NCBI GenBank assembly: GCA_905182985.1
Contig: CAJJDN010000074.1
Coordinates: forward strand, 176,104 to 240,103
Origin: Paramecium sonneborni
Taxonomy: Eukaryota > Ciliophora > Oligohymenophorea > Peniculida > Parameciidae
Direction of reading: 5' to 3'
DNA: 64,000 nt
Below are positions 25,301-37,128 of this stretch, one piece after another (the stretch's first letter is position 1; each line of letters begins with the position of its first letter). The translations under genes and the position numbers were made by a program. The notes beneath the pieces are model-generated. The model ran no database searches. It was not told the DNA's origin and saw only the letters and a list, made by a program, of their open reading frames with translations.

Positions 25301-27231
25301 TCAATGGATTCACCTTCTATTTCAGAATTATTAAAGTATAGTTAATTTTCTGGTCATATGGTTGTTGCCTTATTATTTTAGATTTTATGTATATTAATAG
25401 ATAGATATATACTTTAATATAAACCAAAATCTACTTAATATAGTATTATAGATGTATTTTTTAAGAGTGGAAATAATCTCAATTAAAATTAAGCGATGAT
25501 TCATCAATTTAATTAGTCTAAAAATTAGATGGAACCAGAAGAAATTAAATAAATGGAAATTCAGATGCGATAAACTGTTGGAGGAGGATAAAAATAAAAT
25601 AATAATAATAATGAAGAGACTAATGTTCCAATTTTTAGAAAAGCTAGATCATTGTCATATTCTGAAAGAAAATAAATTGAATAAAAGTAAGTAGAATAAG
25701 TGGCTTTAAGATATAAGTATTATTTTTAGGTAGTGTTATTAATATCTATAAATCTTTATTTATTATATTAGATTAGATAGAGTACTTGTAATGTAGCTGG
25801 AGAATGTTAATATATTACTTACAATATATTTATGATTCTTTTTTACATGTTGATTTGTTTGTATTTCTTTTTGTCTTCTATTTAAATCAAATATGGAATT
25901 AATGATTAGATTGTAAAAATAATTTATTATAAAAGGCTTAAAATACTTTGATGAAAGGATACAAGTTCCACAATTTTGTTATTTTTAAAATTTATAAATT
26001 GATGCCTTTTTTATTTGAATTGAGAACAATATGTGATTGGGCATTTTCTGAAACTTCATTAACATTATTTTAATGGATAAAATTAGAAGAAATTCATTCC
26101 TTATTATATTTGGCAAAGTGTAATTCATATTTCTTTTCAAATAAGAAAGTAGGAGCTAAGATAGCATTCCATACAAAATTTTCATTAGGATTTTTGGTAA
26201 TAATAGTATTATTGGCTTTATTGTTTGGTCCAATATTTTTATATTCTCCATTAAATCCAACATTTTAGAATGATAATTTAATAGGAGCTAATATAGAAGT
26301 AGGTTTGAAAATAAATAAAACGAATTATTTTACATTATTTGTAAATTCACATGTAAGTGATATACATTAGATAAGTGAATATGAATGGAATGCAAAGAAT
26401 TTATCATAATATAAATTTTTAAATAACATTGATAAGGAATCATTATAAATAGTGAAATTGACTCATTTTTCAGATACATATTGGGATATTAGTTATCCTA
26501 GTTTATATTCATTATCAGAGAATTTGAAAAATGTAATAGATAAGAAAGGAACATCAACATTTAATTTGATATAAACATATAGATTTATGAGATAATATAC
26601 AGATTAGACATCATAATTTGTGAGTGATAATTATGAATTGAATATAAATACATTAAGATAGATATATGAATCGATAGTAAGTTGTTAGGAAGATAAATAA
26701 ATGATTGGTCCAATATAATTATAGAAGTTTTATCATGATTTTATTAGGATAGATAAGAATAAGGATATTACAATATTAGATGAGGGTTTGATGAATTCAG
26801 TAATAATATAATTAAATTGTACAGCAAATGATTAATTTTGGTGGTCAATATATTCAGATTATAAATAATCAGTAGGTATAAAATTCTACATAGTGAGTGA
26901 TAAATATTCAAGTGCATTATTGGGATACTCAATATTAGGGTTTTATATAACAATAGTATATGTGGCAGGTAAGATGGCAAGAGGAATAATGTCAGGTGGG
27001 ATAGATCTTATAATGTTATAAGACATGCCATATCCTGATAATTTATTAAAAATATGTGAAGCTATAATAATGGCTAGAGTAGAGAAAGATTTAATTTAAG
27101 AAGAACTGCTTTACTTTTAGTTGATAGATGTTATAAGATCACCATAGTTAATGAGAAATATATCAGGTAGTTTTGTAACACAAAGATTACAGAGATTAGA
27201 AATAGATAAATAAATTTAGAAAAAGAAATGA
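19373..27231 (+). CDS. PIEZO: Piezo-type mechanosensitive ion channel
   Basis: Very large membrane protein. Removing ten introns (19555-19580, 19780-19804, 19964-19987, 20117-20144, 21761-21785, 22149-22177, 22384-22403, 23620-23644, 24074-24099, 25913-25935; 20-29 nt) leaves 2,536 codons. Dozens of hydrophobic spans fill the first 2,000 residues, as in the Piezo blade. Near residue 2,130 is the family signature PFLFELRTICDWAFS followed by WIKLEEIHSLLY; the extracellular cap domain and a final pore helix (ALLGYSILGFYITIVYVAG) follow. The C-terminal domain reads MPYPDNLLKICEAIIMARVE and LIDVIRSPQLMRN, closely like animal Piezo (RILKLC..., LYRSPE). Forms trimeric, mechanically gated cation channels; in a ciliate it could serve touch or cortex sensing (inference). 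Confidence 0.95.
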
Positions 27232-27306
27232 GTTAATTATTTTTTGTTATTAATTTGAAGTATATAGATTAATATATTTATATATGATTGATATATAATG
27301 GATGAT

Positions 27307-28169
27307 TCATTGATCAATAGGAATTATGATGAATCCTACTGTGATTGAATGTGATAAATTTTATTCTTAAGCATAGATTTCAGTTGGTGCTGATCCACTT
27401 TCCATCATATCCATACTCATTGCTTTATTATAAGATTAACGTTAAGGTGTATATGATTAATCTATTGATATACTTTTAATGGAATGAATTTTCATATCCA
27501 AAGCTTTTAAAGCAATTTAAGCCTATTAAACATTAATACTTATAGATATACTTTTTGAGTAGCGTCTTTAATAGCTAATTAAAGAATTTAATCTTTTAAT
27601 TCAGCCTTTTATTCTGGTCTAATATCAAAATAAACACTATTAATAGATGTTACACCAGAGTTTATAGCAGCATCAATTAATTATCCAACTATCTTTAAAT
27701 TTGGAGTCTCCATCTTTTATGTAATGACTACTTTATATCCTTTGAATTTAAGTTCATTTTTTCCATAAGAATAATCATATTCAGTATGAGGGAACATTTA
27801 AAATTAAGTTGTAGATATCTTCACTCCACCATTACTTGTATCTATTGATTATAATTATCTAAGTTAATTACTAATCCTATTTACTTTAATGAAGTAGCTT
27901 ATATTTTATTCGCAGTATTTAATGCTACTTCTGCTAATTGATCTTAAATTTCTATCCCAAAATGTATTGTTGCTATTGTTGGTTCAACACTCAATGATCC
28001 TGTTCCTGTTACTTAAAATACTTCTGGTCTTCGATATTCTACATAAGAACACTATAAACATATATATTTATCTCCTCTTTACTTCTTTATTATTTATTGC
28101 AGATTAATCTATCATAAATGATCCTTATATCAAACTTAAGCAAATTGCTATTGTTAAAATTCTAATCAT
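27307..28169 (-). CDS. secreted SIMPL (DUF541) domain protein
   Basis: 258 residues after three introns (27523-27551, 27859-27884, 28052-28082; 29, 26 and 31 nt). Signal peptide MIRILTIAICLSLIQGS is followed by the SIMPL pattern: VTGTGSLSVEPTIATIHFGI, a long helix with ALNTANKIQATSLKQL, then KISTTQFQMFPHTEYDY and SINSVYFDIRPEQKAELKDQ. SIMPL proteins are common in bacteria (periplasmic, oxidative-stress linked) and occur as signalling or surface proteins in eukaryotes. Adjacent to a paralogue in the same orientation, 180 bp upstream. Function in ciliates unknown. Confidence 0.85.
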
Positions 28170-28350
28170 TTTTATATTAAATATTAACTTAATTCCAAAA
28201 ATGTGAATCTATATTTATTTACTAAATTTAGTGATATTATTTTTAAATTCCTTTTATTAGGAACCAATCAGAAATCCTATCTACAAATAATAGTTTATAA
28301 TTATTAATTACTAAAAATAGTGATATTTAATATTTATATTATTATGTATA

Positions 28351-29141
28351 TCATTAATCTAATGCACTAATCACAAATCCAACACTCACTTATTAATTCA
28401 TTTCACTACCAACTCCATATCCATAATTCTGAATTATTTGAACTGATTTTACAGATTCTATTTTCATATTTAATCCTTTCAAAACTATACTACCCTAAAC
28501 ATAATTATTTCAATTCATTACTGTATGTTTAGCATCCTCTATTGCTTATTCGACTAATACATCCTTTAATCTTTTCTTCTCTTCTTTACTAACATCAAAT
28601 TAAATCCCATTCACTTTATTTACCTTATGTTTCACAGCTACATCAATGATTCTAATATTATTAATAATATCCTACTTTCCAACGTCATTAATATTTTTAG
28701 TTTCTACTGTAATCCTATTATTTACAATAAAACCTGAGAAGGTCACATAAGCAGGTTAACTTTGACTGTACTCTTAATGTGGTTAAATTGTGAAATCAGC
28801 AGTTTAAATCTTTAATTCCCCTTTGCAGTTCTCTTTTATAGCACTATAACATTTCATCTATTAATTACTTTACTGCATTCTCAGCTATTTAGGCTGCCTC
28901 TTAAAGAGCATTCTATGCCTTCTAATTCTTTACTTCTAATTCCAATGTCACTACAGCTTAAGTAGGCTCTATTATTGTTGATGCAGATCCTTATACATAA
29001 TAGATGTCTGGTCTGAGGTAAATGTTAGCATCACACTTTTTTATATAATATTTATTCCATTACCAAATTCAATGTTGATGTCTTTATGAATTATGATTTC
29101 AATGTCATTAATGTTATCAATAATACAACTATTCCTTTCAT
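28351..29141 (-). CDS. secreted SIMPL (DUF541) domain protein, tandem paralogue
   Basis: 239 residues; starts MKGIVVLLITLMTLKSQF, a likely signal peptide. Shares the arrangement of the neighbouring gene: VQGSASTIIEPTQAVVTLEL, then NALQEAAQIAENA, KIQTADFTIQPHQEY and GIQFDVSKEEKKRLKDV. Three introns: 29036-29063 (28 nt), 28858-28873 (only 16 nt) and 28495-28521 (27 nt, containing an in-frame TGA). The 16-nt intron is supported by frame and by residue-for-residue alignment with the paralogue (AMKCYSAIKENCKG against SLKQLQSIDTSNGG). Total exon length is exactly 240 codons. Tandem duplication is inferred from order and similarity. Confidence 0.82.
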
Positions 29142-29896
29142 TTATTTATATAATTAATAATAATTAAACTTCTCTTGAAATTTAAACTTATAAGTATCCC
29201 AAGAAATCTTTATTTATTAACTCATTTTAATCAGATTCAAACTAATTCAGGAATAATCAAATACTCAATAACAACATTTTAATATGGAGAGAAGACTCAA
29301 TAATTCTAATGTATTACATCAAATTTTAAAATAAAAATAACAATTTATTAAGAGTTGAGCTCAAATTGATTTAGTCTTAAATCATGAATTACTCTTTTCA
29401 AGTCTGAATATTCCCAATTTTATTTTTCTATATAAACTATTCTATTAAATAACAACTTGATAATTATAATTATAAATTAGTAATCTTATACCATATCTTT
29501 TTAACTTTAATAACAGCTTAAAGTAATCAGCTCTTCAAGACTCTTTCACAAAAGTAACCCGAAATAGAATCCTTAAAATAAATTTCAATAGTTTATTAAT
29601 TTAATGAAATATAAGAACAAACATATAAATATAAAAAATAAGAACATTTTGTGATACACGTAATACTATTTTTATTAATTAGGTTAGTTAATAAAATAAT
29701 TAAGAAAATGTTGTTCAAAAACTATTTATGTAATTTGAATTAAAATCAATATCAAAAATTGAAATGCTTATGTGATATCTTCAAGATCAATAGAAAAACG
29801 AAAAATTCATAATGAAAAAGTTAGATAATACTTAACTTTGAGAATAAAATTTGAAAATCTAAAAAAAACCCTTATTTAAACCATCTTCATTTGCAA
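29142..29896. other. divergent intergenic region, no gene seen
   Basis: About 750 bp between a minus-strand start and a plus-strand start. No long frame and no RNA gene recognised. Expected to contain two promoters; nothing in it looks like coding sequence after allowing for TAA/TAG as Gln. Confidence 0.5.
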
Positions 29897-30558
29897 ATGG
29901 TAACTTCAAATAGAGTTAAGACTTTGTCCTTTCTTCTTAAAGATCCCAATATGCAACTAATCTTAAGAAGATTGTTTTAATAACCAGATAAAATTTTCAA
30001 TAAGTTATAAAAATTCTCAATTATCAATTATTACTAAATTAAATAAAATCTTATATATGATACGTTAGCATTCTTTTAGTTAAATATTTTCAGATATCGG
30101 TCAATGAAAAGATTGAGTTGAAACTTTAAAAGTTTCTAATTTCAAATTAAATTATTAATGCCCATCAATTAGGATTTGATTTAATTGATTCTGAAGATGG
30201 GAATGAGATTTAAACCAAGTAGAGAATTTTTATTATTTTAAAAAATTTAATAGATAATTATTATTTGAGATCAGGATAAGAGATTTCTAATTTAAAGAGA
30301 GAACAATAATAAATATTCAATGCATTATTAAGTAAGGAGAATAAGTAAAGAAATTATAATTAGGATTTATTAGATAATTTATAATAGAAGAACATTAAGC
30401 TATCTAAATAGATATGTAAAAGAGAGTATAAAGAAGCATATTATTAAGTTAAATAATAAAAGATCTAATATATTAAATAAATAGATTGCGAATTTAAATT
30501 AAAATTTAAGATATATATTATATAAATATATATAAAAAAATGGATTGAAATAATTTGA
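29897..30558 (+). CDS. hypothetical helical protein, model incomplete
   Basis: Not recognised. First frame MVTSNRVKTLSFLLKDPNMQ to about YDTLAFFQLNIF ends in TGA; a second frame from VNEKIELKLQKFLISNQIIN continues to TGA at 30556 with KREYKEAYYQVKQQKIQYIK. The join near 30060-30110 needs a shift of two bases that no ordinary GT..AG intron provides (a 65-nt intron would), so either a long intron or a one-base error is present. Product is Gln/Lys/Leu-rich and probably coiled coil. Only 43 bp lie before the Spt16 start. Confidence 0.45.
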
Positions 30559-30601
30559 CTAAAATAAAATGTGATTAGGGAATGAGAATAAATATAAAAT
30601 A

Positions 30602-33600
30602 ATGGATAAAGTACAGATAGTATTGCAGAATAAATTTAAAAAGAATAATAAATTGGCAATAACTACTTTAAAGAAAGCAAATCAATTTGATTGTTTAGTG
30701 ATATTAATAGGGACATCACATTCATCTAGTAATGGAATTTAGAAGGGATTTTAATAATGGTATTTGGGTTGTGAATTAATGGATAGTATATTAATATTGA
30801 GTACTAAGATGTTATGCATAATAGCAGATGAAGTGATGTGTAAAATATATAATAATAATATATATAGTTTAGAAATTGAAACATTTAAGTGATATAAAGA
30901 TGAAAACATTTTAAATATTCTTTTTGATAAAGAACATAAAGAAGAGTAATTATTAATAATTTTAATTTGCATTGGAGAGATTAAGAAAGGAATGCGCAAG
31001 TAATTCATATAGATTAGCATTGAATTTATAAGATGGATAGAGAAGTCCTTTAATAAGTGAGTTTAATTAGTTTATAGAATAAAATTAATTATTGAAAGTA
31101 GATAGTTCAACATTTTTGAAGGAATTAATAAATAATGATAATAAGGATATATTTGAATATTATAATACATGTGGTAAGATAAATTCATATTATATGAAAT
31201 TTATGAGTTAAAGAATAGAATTAGCAATAAAATTTAATGAGAATACAACGAATTATTCAATAACATAGGCAGTAAAGAGAGAGAAGAGTTCAGATTTGAA
31301 TTAGATGGCAATTCGTAGGAAATTGGGATTATAAGGAAATTATGATATATTGAGTTCAACAGTATAAAGTGGTGGTTAATATAATGTATGTGCATCGGAG
31401 AGTAGTTAATAAAGATTAGTAGGAGATGTAGTGATATATAGTTTCTGTTGTTAATATATGCAATCATAATCATATTGTACAAGGACATTATTATTTTAAC
31501 CAAATTAAGAATTGGAATAGATATATAGAGTGATATTGAATGTCCATGCATTTGCATTAGGATTAGTAAAGGAAGAGATATAATTTAAGTAGATATATAG
31601 AGAGACATAAAATATATGGGATACAATATTTAAGGATGATTTAGAGATGAAATAAAGGTTTCCGACGGATGTAGGATATTTAGTAGGATCTTAGATGTTA
31701 ATAGATAATCATAATAGTGAAATCATTTAAGATAGGATGGCTGTAGTAATAAGATTATTTGTAGATAATATATTAGTTTAATTGCCATTTTATCCTGAGA
31801 GAACAACTATAGCTATTTGTTTAGCAGATACAATATTTGTAGTATCAGGTATAGAAGATTGTATAATAACAAAAGCAGAAAAAGAATTTACATTTGTTTC
31901 ATATTAACCAACAGAAGAAGGAGAAAGATTATTTAAATAAACATTTTAGAAGACTGAAAATTAGGATGTTTTACATTAATCAGAAAAAATTACTAGAGAA
32001 TAATTTGAATAAGCAGAATTAAATAAAATAAAAAATGATTAAGATAAATTAAAAGATATTAAATAATATGAATTAGAAGTTCGATTAAATGATTAATAGA
32101 CTAGATAAGAACCTAAATTATTAGTTAAAATGGATCAATTATAAACATTTTAAAAAGAAGATTAATTTGATTAATATCCTATGGGAGAGATTGCTGTTGA
32201 TTAAGATAAATCGGCTATTTTAATTCCTATTAGAGGAACACATTATTTCTTTCATGCTCTTACTATTTAAAATGTTAGTGTTAAATAATTATCAAATGGT
32301 TTAGGAGGTGAAATTACTATTAGATTTTGGACTAATGAATTTAATATTGATACGAGAGAATTTCCATCTATGGATTATGATTAATTATTTTTAAAAGAAA
32401 TTACATTAAGAAATACAGAATTTATTAAATTAAAAGATATTGAAAATGAAATTAATGTTTGTAGAGAGGATGCTAGAAAAAAATAAATTGAAAAATAAAT
32501 GGAGGTTGATAAATTTGATTTTGTTATTGAAAAATTAACAGTATTACCTAAAAATCCACCTTCTTTAATTAAAGTATATATGAGACCAACTTAAAGTTAA
32601 AAAACTAGATCACCAGAAGGATTTGTAGAATGTCATGAAAATGGATTTAGATATAAAAGTGCAAGAGGAGAAGTTATAGATTTCACATTTACTAGTATTA
32701 AACATTGTTTTTTTGTATCTCCAGAAGATGAAGTTATAGCATGTATACATTTTATATTTAAAATGCCTATTAAATGTGGAAAAACATCATTTTCATAAAT
32801 TTAATTTTATAGAGATATTGAAGGAGCATCAGAATAAGAAGCAGCTAGAAAAAAAGTTCGTTTATTTGATATAGATCATGTATTTGATAAAAAAGTTTAA
32901 GATAGAAGATTAGAAGAACTCAAAAACTTTGAATCTTTTATTTAATAATCAGAATAATATTATAAAAGATTTAATATTAAATTTGAAAGATTAGAAAAAT
33001 AATATAGTTTTGAAGGTAATTATTCTAAAGAAAGAGTTGTATTTTAACCTACTTAAAGTTGTTTAGTAAATATTGTAGATTAACCTTTCTTTACTTTGAC
33101 TTTAGAAAATGTTGATATTATGTGTTGTGAAAGAGTTTAAGAAGAAACTATTTCATTTGATTTGGTTGCTGTATTAAAAGATTTAGAAGCTTAAGTCATT
33201 AGAATCGAAGCTATAGATAGAGAAGATCTTAAAAAAATATAATAATGGTTGAATAAAAAGAAAATTCTATTTTTTTAAACTACTTCTGGTCTTATGTGGA
33301 GAAATATGTAATTTAGTATATAAAAGGACTTTCCTTTATTTGTTTATGATGGAGGTTGGGCTACTATGATGAAAGATCATATGGAACATGCTCCTATTTA
33401 ATAATTCAATGATGAACCATTATTTGAACCTGATTCATCTAATGGACCTACTTCTGTATCTGAATTCTAATTTGAATAAGATAAAAAAAATAATAAATAT
33501 TTACATCTATAAAAAGATGATGAAAGTGATTTTAGTGATCTTATTGATAGTGAAGATATTATGAGTGAATTAGATATTTAAGAAAGAAGAAAAAAGAAAA

Positions 33601-33626
33601 AAGTTAAATATAATTTTATTGATTGA
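30602..33626 (+). CDS. SPT16: FACT complex subunit Spt16
   Basis: 998 residues after one 28-nt intron (30840-30867). The N-terminal aminopeptidase-like domain (IVLQNKFKKNNKL... DSILILSTKMLCIIADEV) is followed by QRFPTDVGYLVGSQ and FVDNILVQLPFYPERTTIAI, the Spt16 middle domain PRGDEIAVDQ-type segment, then KHCFFVSPEDEVIACIHFIF and the C-terminal pleckstrin-like part LVNIVDQPFFTLTLENVDIM with ISFDLVAVLKDLE. The tail is acidic (DDESDFSDLIDSEDIMSELD) and ends in basic KKKKVKYNFID. Spt16 with its HMG partner forms FACT, which moves H2A-H2B during transcription and replication. The acidic tail is shorter than in yeast or animals. Confidence 0.93.
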
Positions 33627-33668
33627 TTCATTCATTTATACATATAATATATTATTTATATATTAAAA

Positions 33669-34824
33669 ATGAGAACCAATTAAAAATTATAACCATAAGT
33701 ACCTATACCAAATTATCCATTTCCTAATTCATTTTGGTCCTATAATAACTTTGAAACTAAAGAATTAGATAATTACCTATAATCTTAATTACAAACTTTA
33801 TAATCTTAAATACCAAAAACATGTATTCAAGATGGATATTAATTATTATGCAAAATCTTAAATCAACATCCACATCCTCTATTACATGCTAAATAAATCA
33901 AAACATAACAACCATTAACCAATTTACTTGGTGAATAATCAATTGATAGTATTAAAAATACAACTGAAATCACTTAATTCCTCGTCTTACAAAATACACA
34001 AATTGATGCCATTACTTTAACTTTGCTATCATTTTTATGGCCTCTCTATTAAAACTTAAACGTCTTTAAGTTGTACAACATGAAATTATCTGAAACTGAA
34101 ATCGACATTTTATAAAAAATTATTGAAAATAACAAACTCATTAAACTATTTATTGAATATGTTAATATTGTTCCTCAAATTAATTGTCCAACATTAACAT
34201 AATTATATCTAAGAGGAAATTAAATCACATAATAAAAATTACAATAAATCTTTTAACCAGGTACTCTTTAAGCTTTACAAGTTATTGAATTAAGTGATAA
34301 TCCTCTTGGAAAAGATTGTAACAAATATATATTTATATAAGCTATTTAAATCTTAGGAAATTTCATGAATAAAAAAAACAGTGTTTAATATATTGGATTA
34401 TCTAGATGTGAACTTGCCGCTTGGGAAGATTTAAAGCCTTTAATAGAAACTATTGGACCTGAAAAATTAAATGAAGCTAAATTATAATCATATAGAGAAC
34501 TAGAAGAAAAGAGAGATAAATAAATTAAAGATCAATTAAAAGCAAAAAAGAAGGAAGTTGTTGCTGATATTGAATTAGAACCATTAATATAAAATGCTGA
34601 TGGATGTAATTCTTTTACTTTATAACATAGCTTATTCAATTATGCATAACCAGTAATTATAGATTCTATTTTTGGCTGTTAATCCATTCAAAGATAGCGA
34701 TAAAGATTAAATTGAAAGATTTATTTAACTTAATCCAAATGTTTATGTTGTTTTACAAGGATGCTCATTTGAAACCAAAACAAAAGAAAGGCTCAAAAAG
34801 CGCTACAATAATATCATATTTTGA
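33669..34824 (+). CDS. leucine-rich repeat-like protein
   Basis: 376 residues; one 25-nt intron (34606-34630). Starts MRTNQKLQPQVPIPNYPFPN. Repeats resembling ribonuclease-inhibitor-type LRRs appear at LTQLYLRGNQITQQKLQQIF, LQALQVIELSDNPLGKD, SVQYIGLSRCELAAWED and LQILFLAVNPFKDSDKD, with an intervening Lys/Glu-rich helical insert (EEKRDKQIKDQLKAKKKEV). The last part, NVYVVLQGCSFETKTKERLK, closes the fold. Role unknown; such proteins in ciliates are often axonemal or cortical (inference). 42 bp separate it from the Spt16 stop. Confidence 0.75.
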
Positions 34825-35324
34825 ATTATATAATTATTTTAATTATATATATATACATATTTATGTGAATTACTGGACACCATTATAAATGTATTTTTCA
34901 AATATCTATGTAATTATTCATATCATTCTTCCTTTTAGTTTTGCTCATACTAAGTTTCTTTACTTACATTTAAACAAATACTTTAACAATAGTAGAACAA
35001 AATTTCACATTTATAAATTAGGGAAATTTAAACAAAATTTGGTTAGCTTTTTGTAAAATATTCAAAGGTTGATATTTACAAAGGATATAAAATTTAAGTA
35101 CCTATCAGGGAAAGCAGTAAAAATTTTATTTTTTGATAGATGAATTTGATCCTTTTTTTATATTGCGAACTTAATTTTTCTTATAAGTAATTTTTTTTTC
35201 AGAAAGATAGGAGAAAGTTTATAAAATATATCTTTAAGATCTATGATTTTTTTAGATATAATAAGAGACAAACATTTCTTTGAATATGATTTAATAAGAT
35301 AATAAATCAAAGTGTTTGATCGTA
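34825..35324. other. convergent 3' intergenic region, no gene seen
   Basis: 500 bp between two convergent stops. Contains long T and A runs but no open frame and no recognised RNA gene. Confidence 0.5.
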
Positions 35325-35927
35325 TCAGAATATAATTTGTGCAGAACCATAAATTTTGTAAGAGTTATCTCTCTTATTTCTCCATAATTAAATTCTTTAA
35401 TCTGATTTAACTTTTGTAAATGAAAGCTTTTAAGCCTTATTTAATAAATTTTGATTTGATTTTCTTGGTTTGTGGCCTTCAACTTTTTGAAAGGATGGAG
35501 GTTATTAATTTTTTGGGGGTGATCTGCTATTAGATTTTATTTTCTTTTAATTAGTATGTTTAGGAATTTCATAAATAATATATTTACTGCTATTCATACT
35601 AACATATGGACGTTTTTTCATTTTATTTACAGGTGCTGAATTATTTCTTAAGACTTAATAATTATTTCTATTTTAATTCTGAAATGCAGGTTCTTCTATT
35701 ACGAAATCAATTGAATCTTTTGGTTGAATGCTTTAGCTATTATAATTAACTTAATGATTGATTTAGTAATCCTTTTAAAAAAATTCATCTTCAAAAGAAT
35801 CCAAATTAAGTTTCATATCGTATGTAAATTACTCAAGAGAATGCTATTTCTAGGGTGTAATTAGTGGATATCCTCCTTTTAATTTTAATAACTGATTTTC
35901 TTTGTTTTTAATGCAATTGATACCCAT
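35325..35927 (-). CDS. hypothetical protein with possible N-myristoylation
   Basis: Not recognised. Intronless, 200 residues, MGINCIKNKENQLLKLKGGY to NKRDNSYKIYGSAQIIF. The N-terminal MGxxC could be myristoylated and palmitoylated, suggesting a membrane-attached protein (inference). The rest is basic and polar with a Pro/Ser-rich middle (NSRSPPKNQQPPSFQKV). Divergent from the four-TM gene at 36058 with about 130 bp between starts. Confidence 0.65.
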
Positions 35928-36057
35928 TTAATTATATTTTTACTATGAATCTTAAAGAATATTTTAAATTAATTTGTAAATATAGTGTTGTATATAAATT
36001 TTAATTTAGTAATAATTTGCTTGGTATATAAATTATTTATTAATTTTAAAGTTTATA

Positions 36058-36778
36058 ATGAAAGCAGGGAATAAATGCCTTTATTTTTGCAAGCAATTTT
36101 TTAATATACTTTTAGGAATAAGTGGTTTATTAATGATAGCTATTGCAATATACATATGGGTAGTAGCTAAGATATTCTCAATAATAGTTATGTGTATTCT
36201 GATATTGGGTAGTATTTAATTGTTTTTATCTTTAATATGTAATATTATGGTATTCTAATATTATAGCTCTTGGCTCTAAGAAGGCTATGTTTAGAATCAA
36301 GTTTTATAATTTTTTCTTAGGATTTATATTATTAGGATAAATCACGATAACAATATTAGCATTTGTATTAGAGGATACATTTATTGATAAAGGTAAATGT
36401 TAATAAACAATTTAGCAATTGAAAAACTTGGAGAACCTGAGGAAACAGCTGAAGCTTTAAAGGAATAATTAAAAAATGAATATACAAGATCTATTTTCAT
36501 CACTTTAGCAAGTTTAGGAATTCAGATTATGTGTTTTTTATTTAGTGTTTGGTATAGAGATTCACTTGAAAATGCAAATGATAATAGTAAACTCTTATAT
36601 GATGAAAAAGATAAGTATAAGGAATATAGATTATTTTAGAAAATATATGAGTTTTGAAGAATATTCATAAAAATAATAAAATTAAGTTAAAGAGAAATCA
36701 AACAATAATAGAAATGAAGTTTATTCTAGGAATCCAGAATTTTATGAATGGAAACAATAATAATAAGGCAAGAAATGA
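36058..36778 (+). CDS. tetraspanin-like four-TM protein
   Basis: 214 residues after three introns (36239-36266, 36393-36415, 36615-36639; 28, 23 and 25 nt). Four hydrophobic spans with tetraspanin spacing: FFNILLGISGLLMIAIAIYI, a second of IFSIIVMCILILGSIQLFL, then NFFLGFILLGQITITILAFV, and after a loop of about 45 residues FITLASLGIQIMCFLFSVW. The N-terminal MKAGNKCLYFCKQ Cys pair is typical of palmitoylated tetraspanins, but the large loop has no CCG motif. C-terminal tail is acidic then Gln-rich (EWKQQQQGKK). Confidence 0.7.
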
Positions 36779-37128
36779 TTAATTTAAAGTATTTAACAAA
36801 TTTGATTATATATATTATTATCTTTAATCTTAATTTATTAATTTAGAATTTAAAGTTAATATATTGTATAAAATAAAATTGATAATAGTTTGGAAAGAAG
36901 TCGAAAAATAAGTATTTTAAAATTCATTATTAAATTAAATCTTCTTAAAGATAGACTAATAAATAGATTGGTTATAATAATAATAATAATAAAATTAATT
37001 GAGAGATTATGTAATGATGATGATCATATTAATAGGATAAAAGTGATAGGAATTCTTACATGTATTGTTATTAGAATGAAATTCTGATTCGGAATACTTA
37101 ATAATAGATTTTGAATATTGATAATATC
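36779..37128. other. convergent 3' intergenic region, no gene seen
   Basis: 350 bp between convergent stops. A short standard-code frame inside it (from 36890) has no protein-like features and lies between two well-supported stops. Confidence 0.5.

Noticed and set aside
28858..28873. A longer 43-nt alternative to the 16-nt SIMPL intron
   Set aside because: It keeps frame but deletes nine residues that align with the paralogue, so the 16-nt choice fits better.
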